47,536 nucleotides of DNA from CAUPWF01 sp036656615 (GCA_036656615.1 JAVXHY010000016.1:1-47536); one strand, 5' to 3'; counted from the first letter of the stretch, positions 28,213 through 35,532 are shown. Translations and numbers: made by a program. Notes: generated from the sequence alone by a model not told the origin.

Positions 28213-28878
28213 TTATTTGATACGTTTATCTGTTTTCTTTGAAAATTTAAGTCCTGCCTCTTGTATGACTTGTACAATCGCTACAAGAATCACAACCGTT
28301 ACAATCATAATTCCTACTTGATAGCGGTAATATCCATAACGGATTGCAATATCTCCTAGACCACCGCCTCCTACAAAGCCTGACATTGCTGAATAGCTAA
28401 GAATAGTAGTCACACACAATGCTGCTCCCACCAATAAAGATGGTTTTGCTTCCGGAATCAGTACCTTCATAATAATTTGCCAAGTTGAAGCTCCCATTGA
28501 TTTTGCTGCTTCAATAACTCCTGCATCTACTTCTGTAATGGATGATTCCACTACTCTTGCTACATATGGTGCCGCTGCAATAACCAATGGTACAATAACA
28601 GCTGTAGCACCTATCGTTGTCCCCACAATTACCTTGGTCAGTGGAAGCACTAGAATCAGCATAATAATAAACGGAACAGAACGTAATATATTGACCGCAA
28701 ATCCCAAAAACTTTTCTAACCATGGGATTGGATGAATGCCCTCTCTCTTTGTCACAACCAGTACTACACCTAGTGGCAATCCAATTACATAGGCTAGAAA
28801 AGATGAAACAAAGGTCATATATAAAGTTTCTAAAATTCCCACTCCTATCATCTGTACTGTTGCAGCATCAAAATTCAT
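28213..28878 (-). CDS. metI: Methionine-type ABC permease MetI
   Basis: The 221-residue membrane protein has about five membrane segments and the MetI coupling sequence VIEAAKSMGASTWQIIMKVLIPEA (two adjacent blocks). The family sequence GGGGLGDIAIRYGYYRYQ is present near the end. It forms a homodimeric channel energised by MetN. Its start overlaps the end of metN by 11 bases, with GGAGG before the ATG, so translation of the two is probably coupled. Confidence 0.93.
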   Translation of the reverse strand: MNFDAATVQMIGVGILETLYMTFVSSFLAYVIGLPLGVVLVVTKREGIHPIPWLEKFLGFAVNILRSVPFIIMLILVLPLTKVIVGTTIGATAVIVPLVIAAAPYVARVVESSITEVDAGVIEAAKSMGASTWQIIMKVLIPEAKPSLLVGAALCVTTILSYSAMSGFVGGGGLGDIAIRYGYYRYQVGIMIVTVVILVAIVQVIQEAGLKFSKKTDKRIK

Positions 28879-29887
28879 GTTGTTCTACCTCCTCATACTT
28901 TATTCCCTCTGCTTCCATATAAAGTAGGATGGCTTTCGCCTGTTCCACATCATTTGGTAATTGCAATACCATCTGGCCCACCGCCATATCATTGATACTT
29001 TTGGTTGATGCATAAGCAATATTCAGGGGTGCTTTTGTTGCTAATATAATCTTCGAAAGTACAGGCTCACATGCCACCCTTCCGTCAAATGTAATTCTAT
29101 AATATCGGTTTGTGTTGAATGTTACATCTTCCATGGCATCCCCTAGAATAAGCTGTCTGCCGATCTTTGATTTTGGTGCCAAAAATACCTCTGACACTTT
29201 ACCTGACTCTGCAATTTTTCCATCATCAATGATTGCTACTTTATCACAGATGGATGAAATCACTTCCATTTCATGAGTAATAATTACAACGGTAATTCCA
29301 AGTGTTTGCTTGAGTTTTTTCAGTAGTGTCAAAATGGATTTTGTTGTATTTGGATCAAGTGCACTTGTTGCTTCATCACAAAGAAGAACTTTTGGATTTG
29401 TAGCAAGTGCTCTTGCAATTGCTACTCTTTGCTTTTGTCCTCCAGATAATTGTGCCGGATATGCTTTTGCTTTATCCTTTAAATCAACAATTTCTAACAG
29501 CTCTTCCGCTCTCTTTTTTGCATCTTTCCTTGAAACTCCTGCAATTTCCAGGGGAAAACAAATATTTTGAATTACATTTCTTTGAGCTAATAATTGAAAC
29601 TGCTGAAAAATCATCCCCATGGAACGTCTTGCTTCCCTCAATTTATCTTCACTTAAATCGCCCAAGCTTTGATTGTCAAAGATTACCTTCCCAGATGTTG
29701 GTTCCTCCAGAAAGTTAATACAACGAATTAATGTACTTTTTCCAGCTCCACTTAATCCAATAATTCCGAAAATCTCTCCCTGTTTTATGGAAAAATTAAT
29801 ATTATCTAATGCCTTCAAAATACCATTCCCCGTATGAAATTCTTTACTCAATTCTTTTAATTCAATGATAATTTTGTCTTCCGCCAT
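28868..29887 (-). CDS. metN: Methionine-type ABC ATPase MetN
   Basis: The 339-residue ATPase has Walker A GLSGAGKST, signature LSGGQKQR, Walker B LLCDEATSALD and the H-loop VIITHEM. A C-terminal NIL domain (about 255-339), which in MetN senses intracellular methionine and inhibits transport, is present. The ATG at 29887 is chosen for the GGAGG six bases upstream; an open frame extends to an ATG at 29980 but would pass through the structured leader. The gene heads metNIQ and is preceded by a promoter, a short Met/Cys-rich reading frame, and a leader of about 300 bases. Confidence 0.93.
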   Translation of the reverse strand: MAEDKIIIELKELSKEFHTGNGILKALDNINFSIKQGEIFGIIGLSGAGKSTLIRCINFLEEPTSGKVIFDNQSLGDLSEDKLREARRSMGMIFQQFQLLAQRNVIQNICFPLEIAGVSRKDAKKRAEELLEIVDLKDKAKAYPAQLSGGQKQRVAIARALATNPKVLLCDEATSALDPNTTKSILTLLKKLKQTLGITVVIITHEMEVISSICDKVAIIDDGKIAESGKVSEVFLAPKSKIGRQLILGDAMEDVTFNTNRYYRITFDGRVACEPVLSKIILATKAPLNIAYASTKSINDMAVGQMVLQLPNDVEQAKAILLYMEAEGIKYEEVEQHEF

Positions 29888-30184
29888 TTTGACCTCCACA
29901 TGTTCTGGGCTACCAAACATTATATACTCACAAATCCACACAGAAATGCGCAACCTCTGTACGAGCCTGCGCAAAATCATTTATCTCAAATTATTTGATC
30001 TCAAGATTCCTATTCTTCACACATTCCGACAGAACATATTACATTCGATTTTTTGCACCATTCATAGAGCAGCACATATAGAAAACGCTGCTTGTCATGC
30101 ACATGTAATTATTATCTTGTCTGAATGTTGACATAATAGTTCCTCCTTTTTGATGAGATGCATATAACTTATAATTTATATGTT
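29888..30184 (-). promoter_or_regulatory. Long structured leader of metNIQ with candidate attenuation fold
   Basis: This 297-base stretch is the predicted 5' leader. It holds a 31-codon reading frame (30039-30134), then ATGTTCTG (30030-30037, minus strand) just after its stop, which is perfectly complementary to CAGAACAT (29900-29907) two bases before the metN GGAGG. A further hairpin has TGCGCA arms (around 29948-29974). No T-box or SAM-riboswitch signature was seen. Occupancy of the short frame by a ribosome could free or hide the metN start. Confidence 0.5.
30039..30134 (-). CDS. Candidate Met/Cys-rich leader peptide of metNIQ (31 aa)
   Basis: The frame starts at ATG 30134 with AAGGAGG seven bases upstream, one of the best ribosome binding sites in the window, and stops with TAA. 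Of 31 residues six are Met and three Cys, clustered as YMCMTSS, FYMCCSM and a final RM before the stop. It sits about 50 bases into the RNA made from the TTGACA-17-TAATAT promoter and upstream of a methionine-type importer. These features fit a translated leader whose ribosome stalls when charged Met-tRNA or Cys-tRNA is scarce, or one that senses a free amino acid. I do not recognise it from any described family. It could also be a true small protein. Confidence 0.6.
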   Translation of the reverse strand: MSTFRQDNNYMCMTSSVFYMCCSMNGAKNRM

Positions 30185-30190
30185 ACATGA

Positions 30191-30219
30191 ATATTACACT
30201 GATATCCTGACCTTGTCAA
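30191..30219 (-). promoter_or_regulatory. Strong promoter of metNIQ
   Basis: On the minus strand TTGACA (30214-30219), a 17-base spacer, and TAATAT (30191-30196) form a near-consensus sigma-A promoter. RNA should start near 30184. Confidence 0.8.
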
Positions 30220-30235
30220 GAAATTTTTATACCAA

Positions 30236-30279
30236 AAGGACATTGAGCCATTTGAAATGCACTGCACAATGTCCTTTGG
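30236..30279 (-). terminator. Terminator after the reductase operon
   Basis: AAAGGACATTG and CAATGTCCTTT are perfect 11-base complements around a loop of about 21 bases, just after the stop of the reductase gamma gene. On the minus strand TTGGTATAAAAATTT follows. It separates the reductase genes from the metNIQ promoter. Confidence 0.75.
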
Positions 30280-30282
30280 CTT

Positions 30283-31590
30283 TTATTCAAATACAGTCTG
30301 ACCATCCACTGCTGTTTCTAATGCATGTAATGCTTTTTTCACTAATTTTACACGAATTTTCTTACTTTCTTCTTCCCCAAGCAATGGATTTCCAAGAGGA
30401 TAAGGAATTCCTACCGCTGGAACAATTCGATTTGCTCCAATCGTCAGTGAAATTGGAACGACTGTTGCCATATGAACTACTGGAATTCCAGCTCTTTCTA
30501 CTTCTTTTACCATCGTTGCACCGCAACGTGTACAAGTACCTCAGGTAGATGTAAGAATAACTGCCTGAATGCCGTCTTCTACTAATTTCTTGCTGAATTC
30601 TTCACCAAATCCTTTGGCATTTCCGGTTGAAGTTCCGGTTCCTGTAGTTGCGATGAAATAGTTGGCTAATTCTCCGATTTCCCCAGCTTTTTCCATTTCA
30701 CGCAGCACGTCCAACGGAACAACTAGATTTGGATTTTCCAATACATATTGTCTATCATATCCACCATGTACGGTTGTAAATTTCTCCGACGTCATACGAT
30801 CCATGCCAGTAATATCATAGATTCCATATTTGCTTGCGCTAGATGATTCAATACGATCTGGATTTCCTTGTGGTACAATACCACCAGATGTAACAAGTGC
30901 AATCTTTGCTTTACTAATATCTGCTACTGGTGGCATTGGATCTACTCGATCAAATGATGGCATTGGATATTCTGTCTGATATTCCTGACCAGTACATTTC
31001 TTGACCAATTGTTCTATCGCTCTAATGGATCCACGTTCTTCATTGAAATAATTCACGCGGATTCCTCGTTCTAGATAGCCTTCTTCTTTCGGGCCTAGAA
31101 CTTCTTCACCTTGAACCATTTTTTTAATCAGATTTACCAGCACTGGAATAACTTTTCGCATGCCTACTGCTGAATCCGGTGTAGATACGATAACCAAATC
31201 TTTCTTGAACATATCTGCTCCAGGATTTTCTACATACATTCCAGTCAATACTGGAATGCCTAATTTCGCCTCTACGGCTTTGGCAACATTTCCACAAGCC
31301 ACTCCATAACGTCCTGCATTAAATGCCGGTCCAGCAAGGAATAAGTCTGGCTTATATGGTTTTACAAGTGCTAGGATTTCTTCCAATGCCACTTCTATAT
31401 TTTCTCCAAAATAATTATCTCCACAAATTACAGTTGCAACAATTTCATAATCATCACCAAGCCCAGAAGCAATACCAATTCCAGGTCCTACCGTGCCTTC
31501 TCTAATCTCTGGTCTATAATCCGCTTTATCTTCACCGCCAATTCCACCAAAGAATTGGTTGATATAATGTACAATTTTCTTTTTTCCCAT
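30283..31590 (-). CDS. grdF: Selenoprotein: sarcosine/glycine reductase component B gamma subunit
   Basis: This is the selenocysteine-containing gamma subunit of protein B in the glycine/sarcosine/betaine reductase system. Protein B binds the substrate through the pyruvoyl group of its partner, and its selenol takes up the carboxymethyl group, which passes to GrdA and then GrdC/D to give acetyl phosphate. The frame is 435 residues if the UGA at 30541-30543 is read as selenocysteine (residue 350, context ILTST-U-GTCTRCGATM). That is the family's Sec site and length. A stem CGTTGC/GCAACG with loop GGT starts 12 bases after the UGA. The upstream amidase makes sarcosine, so GrdF is favoured over glycine-specific GrdB; sequence alone cannot decide. 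Cotranscribed with the gene 14 bases upstream. Confidence 0.9.
30514..30528 (-). promoter_or_regulatory. Bacterial SECIS-like hairpin for UGA recoding
   Basis: On the minus strand CGTTGC-GGT-GCAACG folds into a six-base-pair stem with a GGU loop, starting 12 bases after the in-frame UGA (30541-30543). A small stem with G in the loop at this distance is what SelB recognises in bacteria. Confidence 0.75.
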
Positions 31591-31604
31591 GACGCTCCTC
31601 CTTT

Positions 31605-32891
31605 CTAATATCCTCTCGCTGCTAAGTGATTGAATCCGTTTGCGATTGTTGATGCAATAATAATCTGAAGTTCCGCATCAAAGCTTCCGTCTGAAGCCAT
31701 ACAACCATCGCTTCCACCAATTTGAGATTCAATGTAATCCATCATACCGATGACTTTATCCATTGCTGGGAAGTGTAACATTGCATTTCCCTGACCACAT
31801 GAAATAAGAAGATCAGCTTCTGGTACGCTATCTGCAAGAGATTGAGACTTTCCATCCTTACCTGGAAATTCATCTGTAATCAGGGCAACCTTAATACCTT
31901 GCTGTGCCACTTTTTTACAATTCATCATTAAGTCAGTATCCGGATTACCATATCCTTCTTCTGTAATAATGACTCCGTCTAATCCAAGGAAAGAAGCAAG
32001 TTTTGCTACCATATCAGAACAACGTTCTTTATCTGCCAAAAATACATTTTCATTAGTAAGAATCACACCGATAAAGTTAAGATCCTTGCCATGACGTTTA
32101 TATAAATCTGTGATAACCGGATTGTTCAAATGATGGTATGTTGTCACTTTGTCACAAGGAGCCACACAGTTGCCACTTACAATCGCACCATCCATAATTT
32201 CAGTTGGATACATAAAAGTAGGAACTATTTGTTTTGCATCCACCCCATAATAGTAGGTATCATGCAATAAACCTTGAGACTGTAACATATGTATATATCC
32301 AATTTTAGGAAGTTCTGGATATTGTGCAGCCTGTTCTAATAATGGTTTTGTTTCATAATTTAATACTTCGTCCGGTGTTGCTTCTTTTCCCACTTCTGCA
32401 ACATATATACCTACTTTAAATCCTGCAAGTCTTGCTGCTTGTTCATATTGATGGGTTTCTAACCCTTCCTTTGGTTCTAACACAACACACAGATTCAAGG
32501 TCTTAGAAAATGGGCAATAATCCGCTGCTGGACCGCTCATATCTATAACACCCTCTTGAAAACCTACAATTTTTCCTACCGTTACAACATTCATACCTTC
32601 TAGTACATGAGTTCTTCCGCTTCCTACAGCTTTCACCTTTGCCATGATTCCTGGGAAAATAGAGCCTGGACCATCTACCTTAACCCTTGGTTCAATTACG
32701 TCTTTGACTGGAGTAATTCTCACCGATTCTCCTGGCTTTGCTATATCAAATTTAACACTAATAATTCTCTCATCCTCTAATACTAATCGTTCTAATTCTT
32801 CTCTGCAGACCGTTACTACTCCATCTTTTAGAGCTGTAACATCTGAAAATTGAAGATCTTTTATTTTGATTTTTCCTAATTCAAGTTTCAT
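31605..32891 (-). CDS. grdG: Sarcosine/glycine reductase component B alpha/beta precursor
   Basis: This 428-residue proprotein belongs to the GrdE/GrdG/GrdI family. It is cut at a conserved Asn-Cys bond to give a beta chain and an alpha chain whose new N-terminus carries a pyruvoyl group that forms a Schiff base with the amino acid substrate. The cleavage site SGN-CVAPCDK is present with the cysteine at residue 242, the position I recall for Clostridium sticklandii GrdE. The sequence CGQGNAMLHFPAMDK near the end is also typical. Given the adjacent amidase and hydantoinase, sarcosine is the likely substrate (GrdG), but glycine (GrdE) is not excluded. AGGAGG precedes the ATG. Confidence 0.88.
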   Translation of the reverse strand: MKLELGKIKIKDLQFSDVTALKDGVVTVCREELERLVLEDERIISVKFDIAKPGESVRITPVKDVIEPRVKVDGPGSIFPGIMAKVKAVGSGRTHVLEGMNVVTVGKIVGFQEGVIDMSGPAADYCPFSKTLNLCVVLEPKEGLETHQYEQAARLAGFKVGIYVAEVGKEATPDEVLNYETKPLLEQAAQYPELPKIGYIHMLQSQGLLHDTYYYGVDAKQIVPTFMYPTEIMDGAIVSGNCVAPCDKVTTYHHLNNPVITDLYKRHGKDLNFIGVILTNENVFLADKERCSDMVAKLASFLGLDGVIITEEGYGNPDTDLMMNCKKVAQQGIKVALITDEFPGKDGKSQSLADSVPEADLLISCGQGNAMLHFPAMDKVIGMMDYIESQIGGSDGCMASDGSFDAELQIIIASTIANGFNHLAARGY

Positions 32892-32954
32892 AAAACGCCT
32901 CCTATTTTCATAATAAAAGCAAGACTATGGAAACCCTGAAAAAGGATGTGTCAA

Positions 32955-32979
32955 AAGTGTACATCCCCCATGTACACTT
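32955..32979 (-). terminator. Terminator-like hairpin in the leader of grdG
   Basis: AAGTGTACAT and ATGTACACTT are perfect ten-base complements around five G (minus strand), followed by TTG. It lies five bases after a seven-codon Met/Cys frame and 63 bases before the grdG ATG. It may be an attenuator or a processing hairpin. Confidence 0.6.
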
Positions 32980-32983
32980 CGTC

Positions 32984-33007
32984 TCACAGACAGCAACACA
33001 TCAACAT
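32984..33007 (-). CDS. Candidate seven-codon leader peptide MLMCCCL before grdG
   Basis: The frame ATG TTG ATG TGT TGC TGT CTG TGA encodes MLMCCCL. GGAAAG lies six bases before the ATG, a moderate ribosome binding site. Three Cys codons in a row and a UGA stop just before a terminator-like hairpin (32955-32979) are the form of an attenuation leader. Part of the frame (GATGTGT) is also complementary to ACACATC just after that hairpin, so alternative folds are possible. The frame is very short and could be chance; the parallel with the metNIQ leader frame is the main reason to list it. Confidence 0.35.
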   Translation of the reverse strand: MLMCCCL

Positions 33008-33068
33008 AAGATTCTTTCCGTACTTATAGTGAATAGCCCCTCATAAAGCTTTTGCACCCTTATATTGT

Positions 33069-33083
33069 TTGTATTAAATACAA
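33069..33083. promoter_or_regulatory. Palindrome TTGTATTAAATACAA upstream of grdG
   Basis: This 15-base perfect palindrome (seven-base arms, one central base) lies in the 245-base gap between hydantoinase and grdG. Its half site TTGTAT/ATACAA also occurs over the amidase promoter (35469-35488) with wider spacing. It may be an operator for the divergent HTH regulator or part of an internal promoter. Confidence 0.4.
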
Positions 33084-33136
33084 CGTCCCTTGCTGCCTTA
33101 TCATAGTCTTACTTTTTTTGATACTATCATTCTTTT

Positions 33137-34513
33137 TTATTGATAACAATAACCATAAGGTTTGCATTTCTGCCAAACACCTTTTCCGCGTTCTCCTACA
33201 AATTTACCATTCTGAGCAATTAATTTTCCGCGTAAATATACTTGCTCGATTTTTCCTTCTACTTCAAATCCTTCAAATGGACTATAGTCTATTCCGTGTA
33301 AACTATCTGCATTTGTAATTTTTTCCTTAAAATTAGGATTAAAAATAACAAGGTCTGCATTCGAACCAATTGCAATCGCGCCTTTTTGTGGATATAATCC
33401 CAATATTTTTGCTGGTTTTGCTGCAAAAATATCTACAAAACGTTGACGACTGATTTTACCTTTACATACTCCATAAGTCCAAAGCATGCGCAGACGGTCC
33501 TGTACGCCTGGACATCCGTTTGGTATCTTAGAGAAATTTCCCCGACCTTTTTTCTTTGATTCAAACCCACCGTTAATGGCACAGTGATCCGAGCCAACTG
33601 CCAAAAGCCAGTTTTTATCTATTGCTTCCCACAATGCATCCAAATGTTCTTGTGGACGAAGTGGTGGTGCACAGACATATTTTGCGCCTTCAAAATCAGG
33701 TTCCGCTAATTTATCTGTTGTAAGTGTTAAGTAATGAGTACATGTCTCTCCAAAAACAGGCTGATGCTCAAGATATGCATCACGAATAGCCAGCATTGCA
33801 TTTTTGACACTAACATGTGCTACAAATAATGGACATTCTGCCAGACGAGCAAGATAAATTGCACGTTTTGTAGCTTCCTCTTCAGCAATCGGTGGTCTAG
33901 AATAATAATGATATACTGGATCCGTTTTGCCTTCTGCTAAATATTGATCCTGTAATACTTGAATCATATCTGGATTTTCTGCATGTACCATCATGGTAAT
34001 GCCGTATTTCTTTGCTTCTTTCATTGCTGTCAAAATAGCAGTATCGTCACAATAGAAATTACTTCCTTTATAAGCCATAAATAATTTCAATGTTCCAACT
34101 CCAACCTCTGGAAGTTTCTTAATTTCTTCAAATACAGATGGTTTTGGATCCATAATAATACTATGGAATGCATAATCTACACATGCGTTTCCATTTGCTC
34201 TAGCTGCTTGTTGTTTAATTGCATCAATAAGAGATACGTCTTTATCCTGTGGTGCAAAGTCAACAATCGTTGTAGTTCCCCCTACAGCTGCTGCATCTGT
34301 CGTTTCAAACAGCAAACTTCCAAAAGAACCATAGTGAACATGCTCATCTACGCCACCCGGGAAAATAAGCTTACCGGACGCATCTATTACATTATCTGCC
34401 TGATCAGCAAGATTAGAACCTATTTTTGTAATCGTATCATCTTCAATTAATATATCTGCATTATATTCATTTACTTCTGAAATTATTTTTCCATTTTTTA
34501 TAAGAGTCTTCAT
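33137..34513 (-). CDS. Cyclic amidase (hydantoinase/dihydropyrimidinase family), probable N-methylhydantoinase
   Basis: The 458-residue amidohydrolase opens hydantoin-type rings to N-carbamoyl amino acids. All metal ligands of the family are visible: H58 and H60 in DEHVH, the carbamylated lysine K149 in MAYKG, H178 in HAEN, H233 in VAHVS and D309 in GSDHC. The next gene upstream is an N-carbamoylsarcosine amidase, so N-methylhydantoin is the likely substrate. Hydantoin and dihydropyrimidines are alternatives. Unlike the two-subunit HyuAB type, this enzyme needs no ATP. A terminator-like hairpin sits directly before its GGAGG, within the gap from the amidase gene. Confidence 0.87.
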   Translation of the reverse strand: MKTLIKNGKIISEVNEYNADILIEDDTITKIGSNLADQADNVIDASGKLIFPGGVDEHVHYGSFGSLLFETTDAAAVGGTTTIVDFAPQDKDVSLIDAIKQQAARANGNACVDYAFHSIIMDPKPSVFEEIKKLPEVGVGTLKLFMAYKGSNFYCDDTAILTAMKEAKKYGITMMVHAENPDMIQVLQDQYLAEGKTDPVYHYYSRPPIAEEEATKRAIYLARLAECPLFVAHVSVKNAMLAIRDAYLEHQPVFGETCTHYLTLTTDKLAEPDFEGAKYVCAPPLRPQEHLDALWEAIDKNWLLAVGSDHCAINGGFESKKKGRGNFSKIPNGCPGVQDRLRMLWTYGVCKGKISRQRFVDIFAAKPAKILGLYPQKGAIAIGSNADLVIFNPNFKEKITNADSLHGIDYSPFEGFEVEGKIEQVYLRGKLIAQNGKFVGERGKGVWQKCKPYGYCYQ

Positions 34514-34531
34514 AGGTGTCCTCCTTTTTTG

Positions 34532-34562
34532 AAAAAAGGGGACATCAAAATACTATGTCCCC
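34532..34562 (-). terminator. Terminator between the amidase and hydantoinase genes
   Basis: GGGGACAT (34555-34562 side on the minus strand) pairs with ATGTCCCC around nine bases and is followed by TTTTTT (A run 34532-34537). Just after it, AAAAAAGGAGG carries the hydantoinase ribosome binding site, so the T run could also pair with the A run. It would reduce hydantoinase mRNA relative to the amidase, or be conditionally read through. Confidence 0.75.
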
Positions 34563-34584
34563 CCTTCACCAGAATACTTCTCTT

Positions 34585-35319
34585 TTATTTGTCTAATTTT
34601 CTTTCAGGTGTACGATAAACACTTGAATCAATTCCTTCAAGGTATTTTACAACTTCAGCTACTGGTGCAACGTCACAGAATTTTGCTTCCATATCAAACA
34701 TATTCCATTCAATAACTCCAGGAACTCTATCGCCAACAGTTCCTTCTGGAACAATTGTCTTAAATCCGTATCCAGTAGAATCCATTACAGTATGTCTTAC
34801 ACATGCACAAGATGTTGCGCCCATAACGATCAATGTATCTACGCCAAGGTAATTAAGTGTTGCTGCTAAGTGAGTTCCAAAGAAGTTAGATGCATATTTT
34901 TTATGTATAACTGGTTCTTCTTTTCTTGGCTTTAACTTAGGATCAATATCCATCCATTCAGAATCAATGTCAAGTGTGTTCATTGGAATTTTTTCATCCC
35001 ATCTTGGAAGATCCCATTGTCTAGCATCTGTATATCCTGTTGTTGTATGGAAGATAGGTACTCCAGCTTTTCTTCCTGCGTCTAATACTTTTAATGTTTC
35101 AGCACAAACTTCAACTGCATGGTCACATGTAAATGGGTGGCCTTCACTCATCCAAGCCTTTGCCATATCTACTGTTGTAATGGCTGGAGCTTTACCGTAT
35201 CCCATCTTTCTCATGAATCCTCTTTCTTTATAAACTTTTCTAGCTTCTGCAAACGCGCCCTTTAAATTAGCTTCATCAAAACCATAATTTTCTACAAATT
35301 TAAAATCCTTATTTTCCAT
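34585..35319 (-). CDS. N-carbamoylsarcosine amidase
   Basis: The 244-residue protein is of the isochorismatase-like hydrolase family and closely resembles Arthrobacter N-carbamoylsarcosine amidohydrolase, which gives sarcosine, CO2 and ammonia. The triad is conserved: D51 in TVDMAKAW, K140 in VIHKKYAS, and the nucleophile C173 in CACVRHTVMDS. Shared blocks are YKERGFMRKMGYG and VPEGTVGDRVPGV. The ATG at 35319 is chosen for AAGGAG upstream; an open frame to 35421 lacks one and lies in the leader. It is the first gene of the locus, with a promoter at 35473-35501 and a terminator after it. Confidence 0.92.
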   Translation of the reverse strand: MENKDFKFVENYGFDEANLKGAFAEARKVYKERGFMRKMGYGKAPAITTVDMAKAWMSEGHPFTCDHAVEVCAETLKVLDAGRKAGVPIFHTTTGYTDARQWDLPRWDEKIPMNTLDIDSEWMDIDPKLKPRKEEPVIHKKYASNFFGTHLAATLNYLGVDTLIVMGATSCACVRHTVMDSTGYGFKTIVPEGTVGDRVPGVIEWNMFDMEAKFCDVAPVAEVVKYLEGIDSSVYRTPERKLDK

Positions 35320-35359
35320 AACAATTCTCCTTTTGAATGAGCAAACACAGATATGTTTG

Positions 35360-35378
35360 TTGGCATTACTGCTGCCAA
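35360..35378 (-). promoter_or_regulatory. Leader hairpin before the amidase gene
   Basis: TTGGCA and TGCCAA, six-base arms around seven bases, lie about 40 bases before the amidase start in its predicted leader. It may be an RNA stem or an operator. Confidence 0.35.
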
Positions 35379-35442
35379 TGTGATATAATAAGCTTGATTG
35401 ATTTTCATATTGTGGTTGCATAATGTTTAGTTTCAGTTGCAG

Positions 35443-35460
35443 GAAATTTAGCTAAATTTC
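35443..35460. promoter_or_regulatory. Perfect 18-bp palindrome downstream of the amidase promoter
   Basis: GAAATTTAGCTAAATTTC is a perfect palindrome placed a few bases after the predicted start of the amidase transcript (near 35466), where a bound repressor would block RNA polymerase. A further GAAATTT half site is at 35490-35496. Confidence 0.5.
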
Positions 35461-35472
35461 TTTTATGTTTGT

Positions 35473-35501
35473 ATTATATTCGATACAATGAAATTTGAAA
35501 A
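35473..35501 (-). promoter_or_regulatory. Predicted promoter of the amidase-hydantoinase-reductase locus
   Basis: On the minus strand TTTTCA (35496-35501) and TATAAT (35473-35478) are 17 bases apart. The -10 box is overlapped by an inverted repeat TTGTAT-N8-ATACAA (35469-35488). Confidence 0.55.
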
Positions 35502-35532
35502 GGGGTTTTGCCCTATTGTCCGCAACCATACC

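Noticed and set aside
29888..29980. metN start at 29980
   Set aside because: The added 31 residues do not resemble MetN and cover the structured leader; GGAGG precedes 29887.
29888..30184. SAM riboswitch or T-box in the metNIQ leader
   Set aside because: No T-box TGGNACCGCG-type sequence and no S-box core were seen; a short translated frame explains the leader better.
30283..30513. Separate small gene or pseudogene fragment after a stop in the reductase gene
   Set aside because: The stop is UGA at the known selenocysteine site, the downstream frame is in phase and conserved, and a SECIS-like hairpin follows.
32892..33136. Glycine riboswitch before the reductase genes
   Set aside because: The gap lacks the tandem glycine aptamer sequences such as GGAGAG flanked by the usual stems.
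35320..35421. Amidase start at 35421, adding 34 residues
   Set aside because: No ribosome binding site there; the extension lies in the predicted leader, while AAGGAG precedes 35319 and residue numbers then match the Arthrobacter enzyme.
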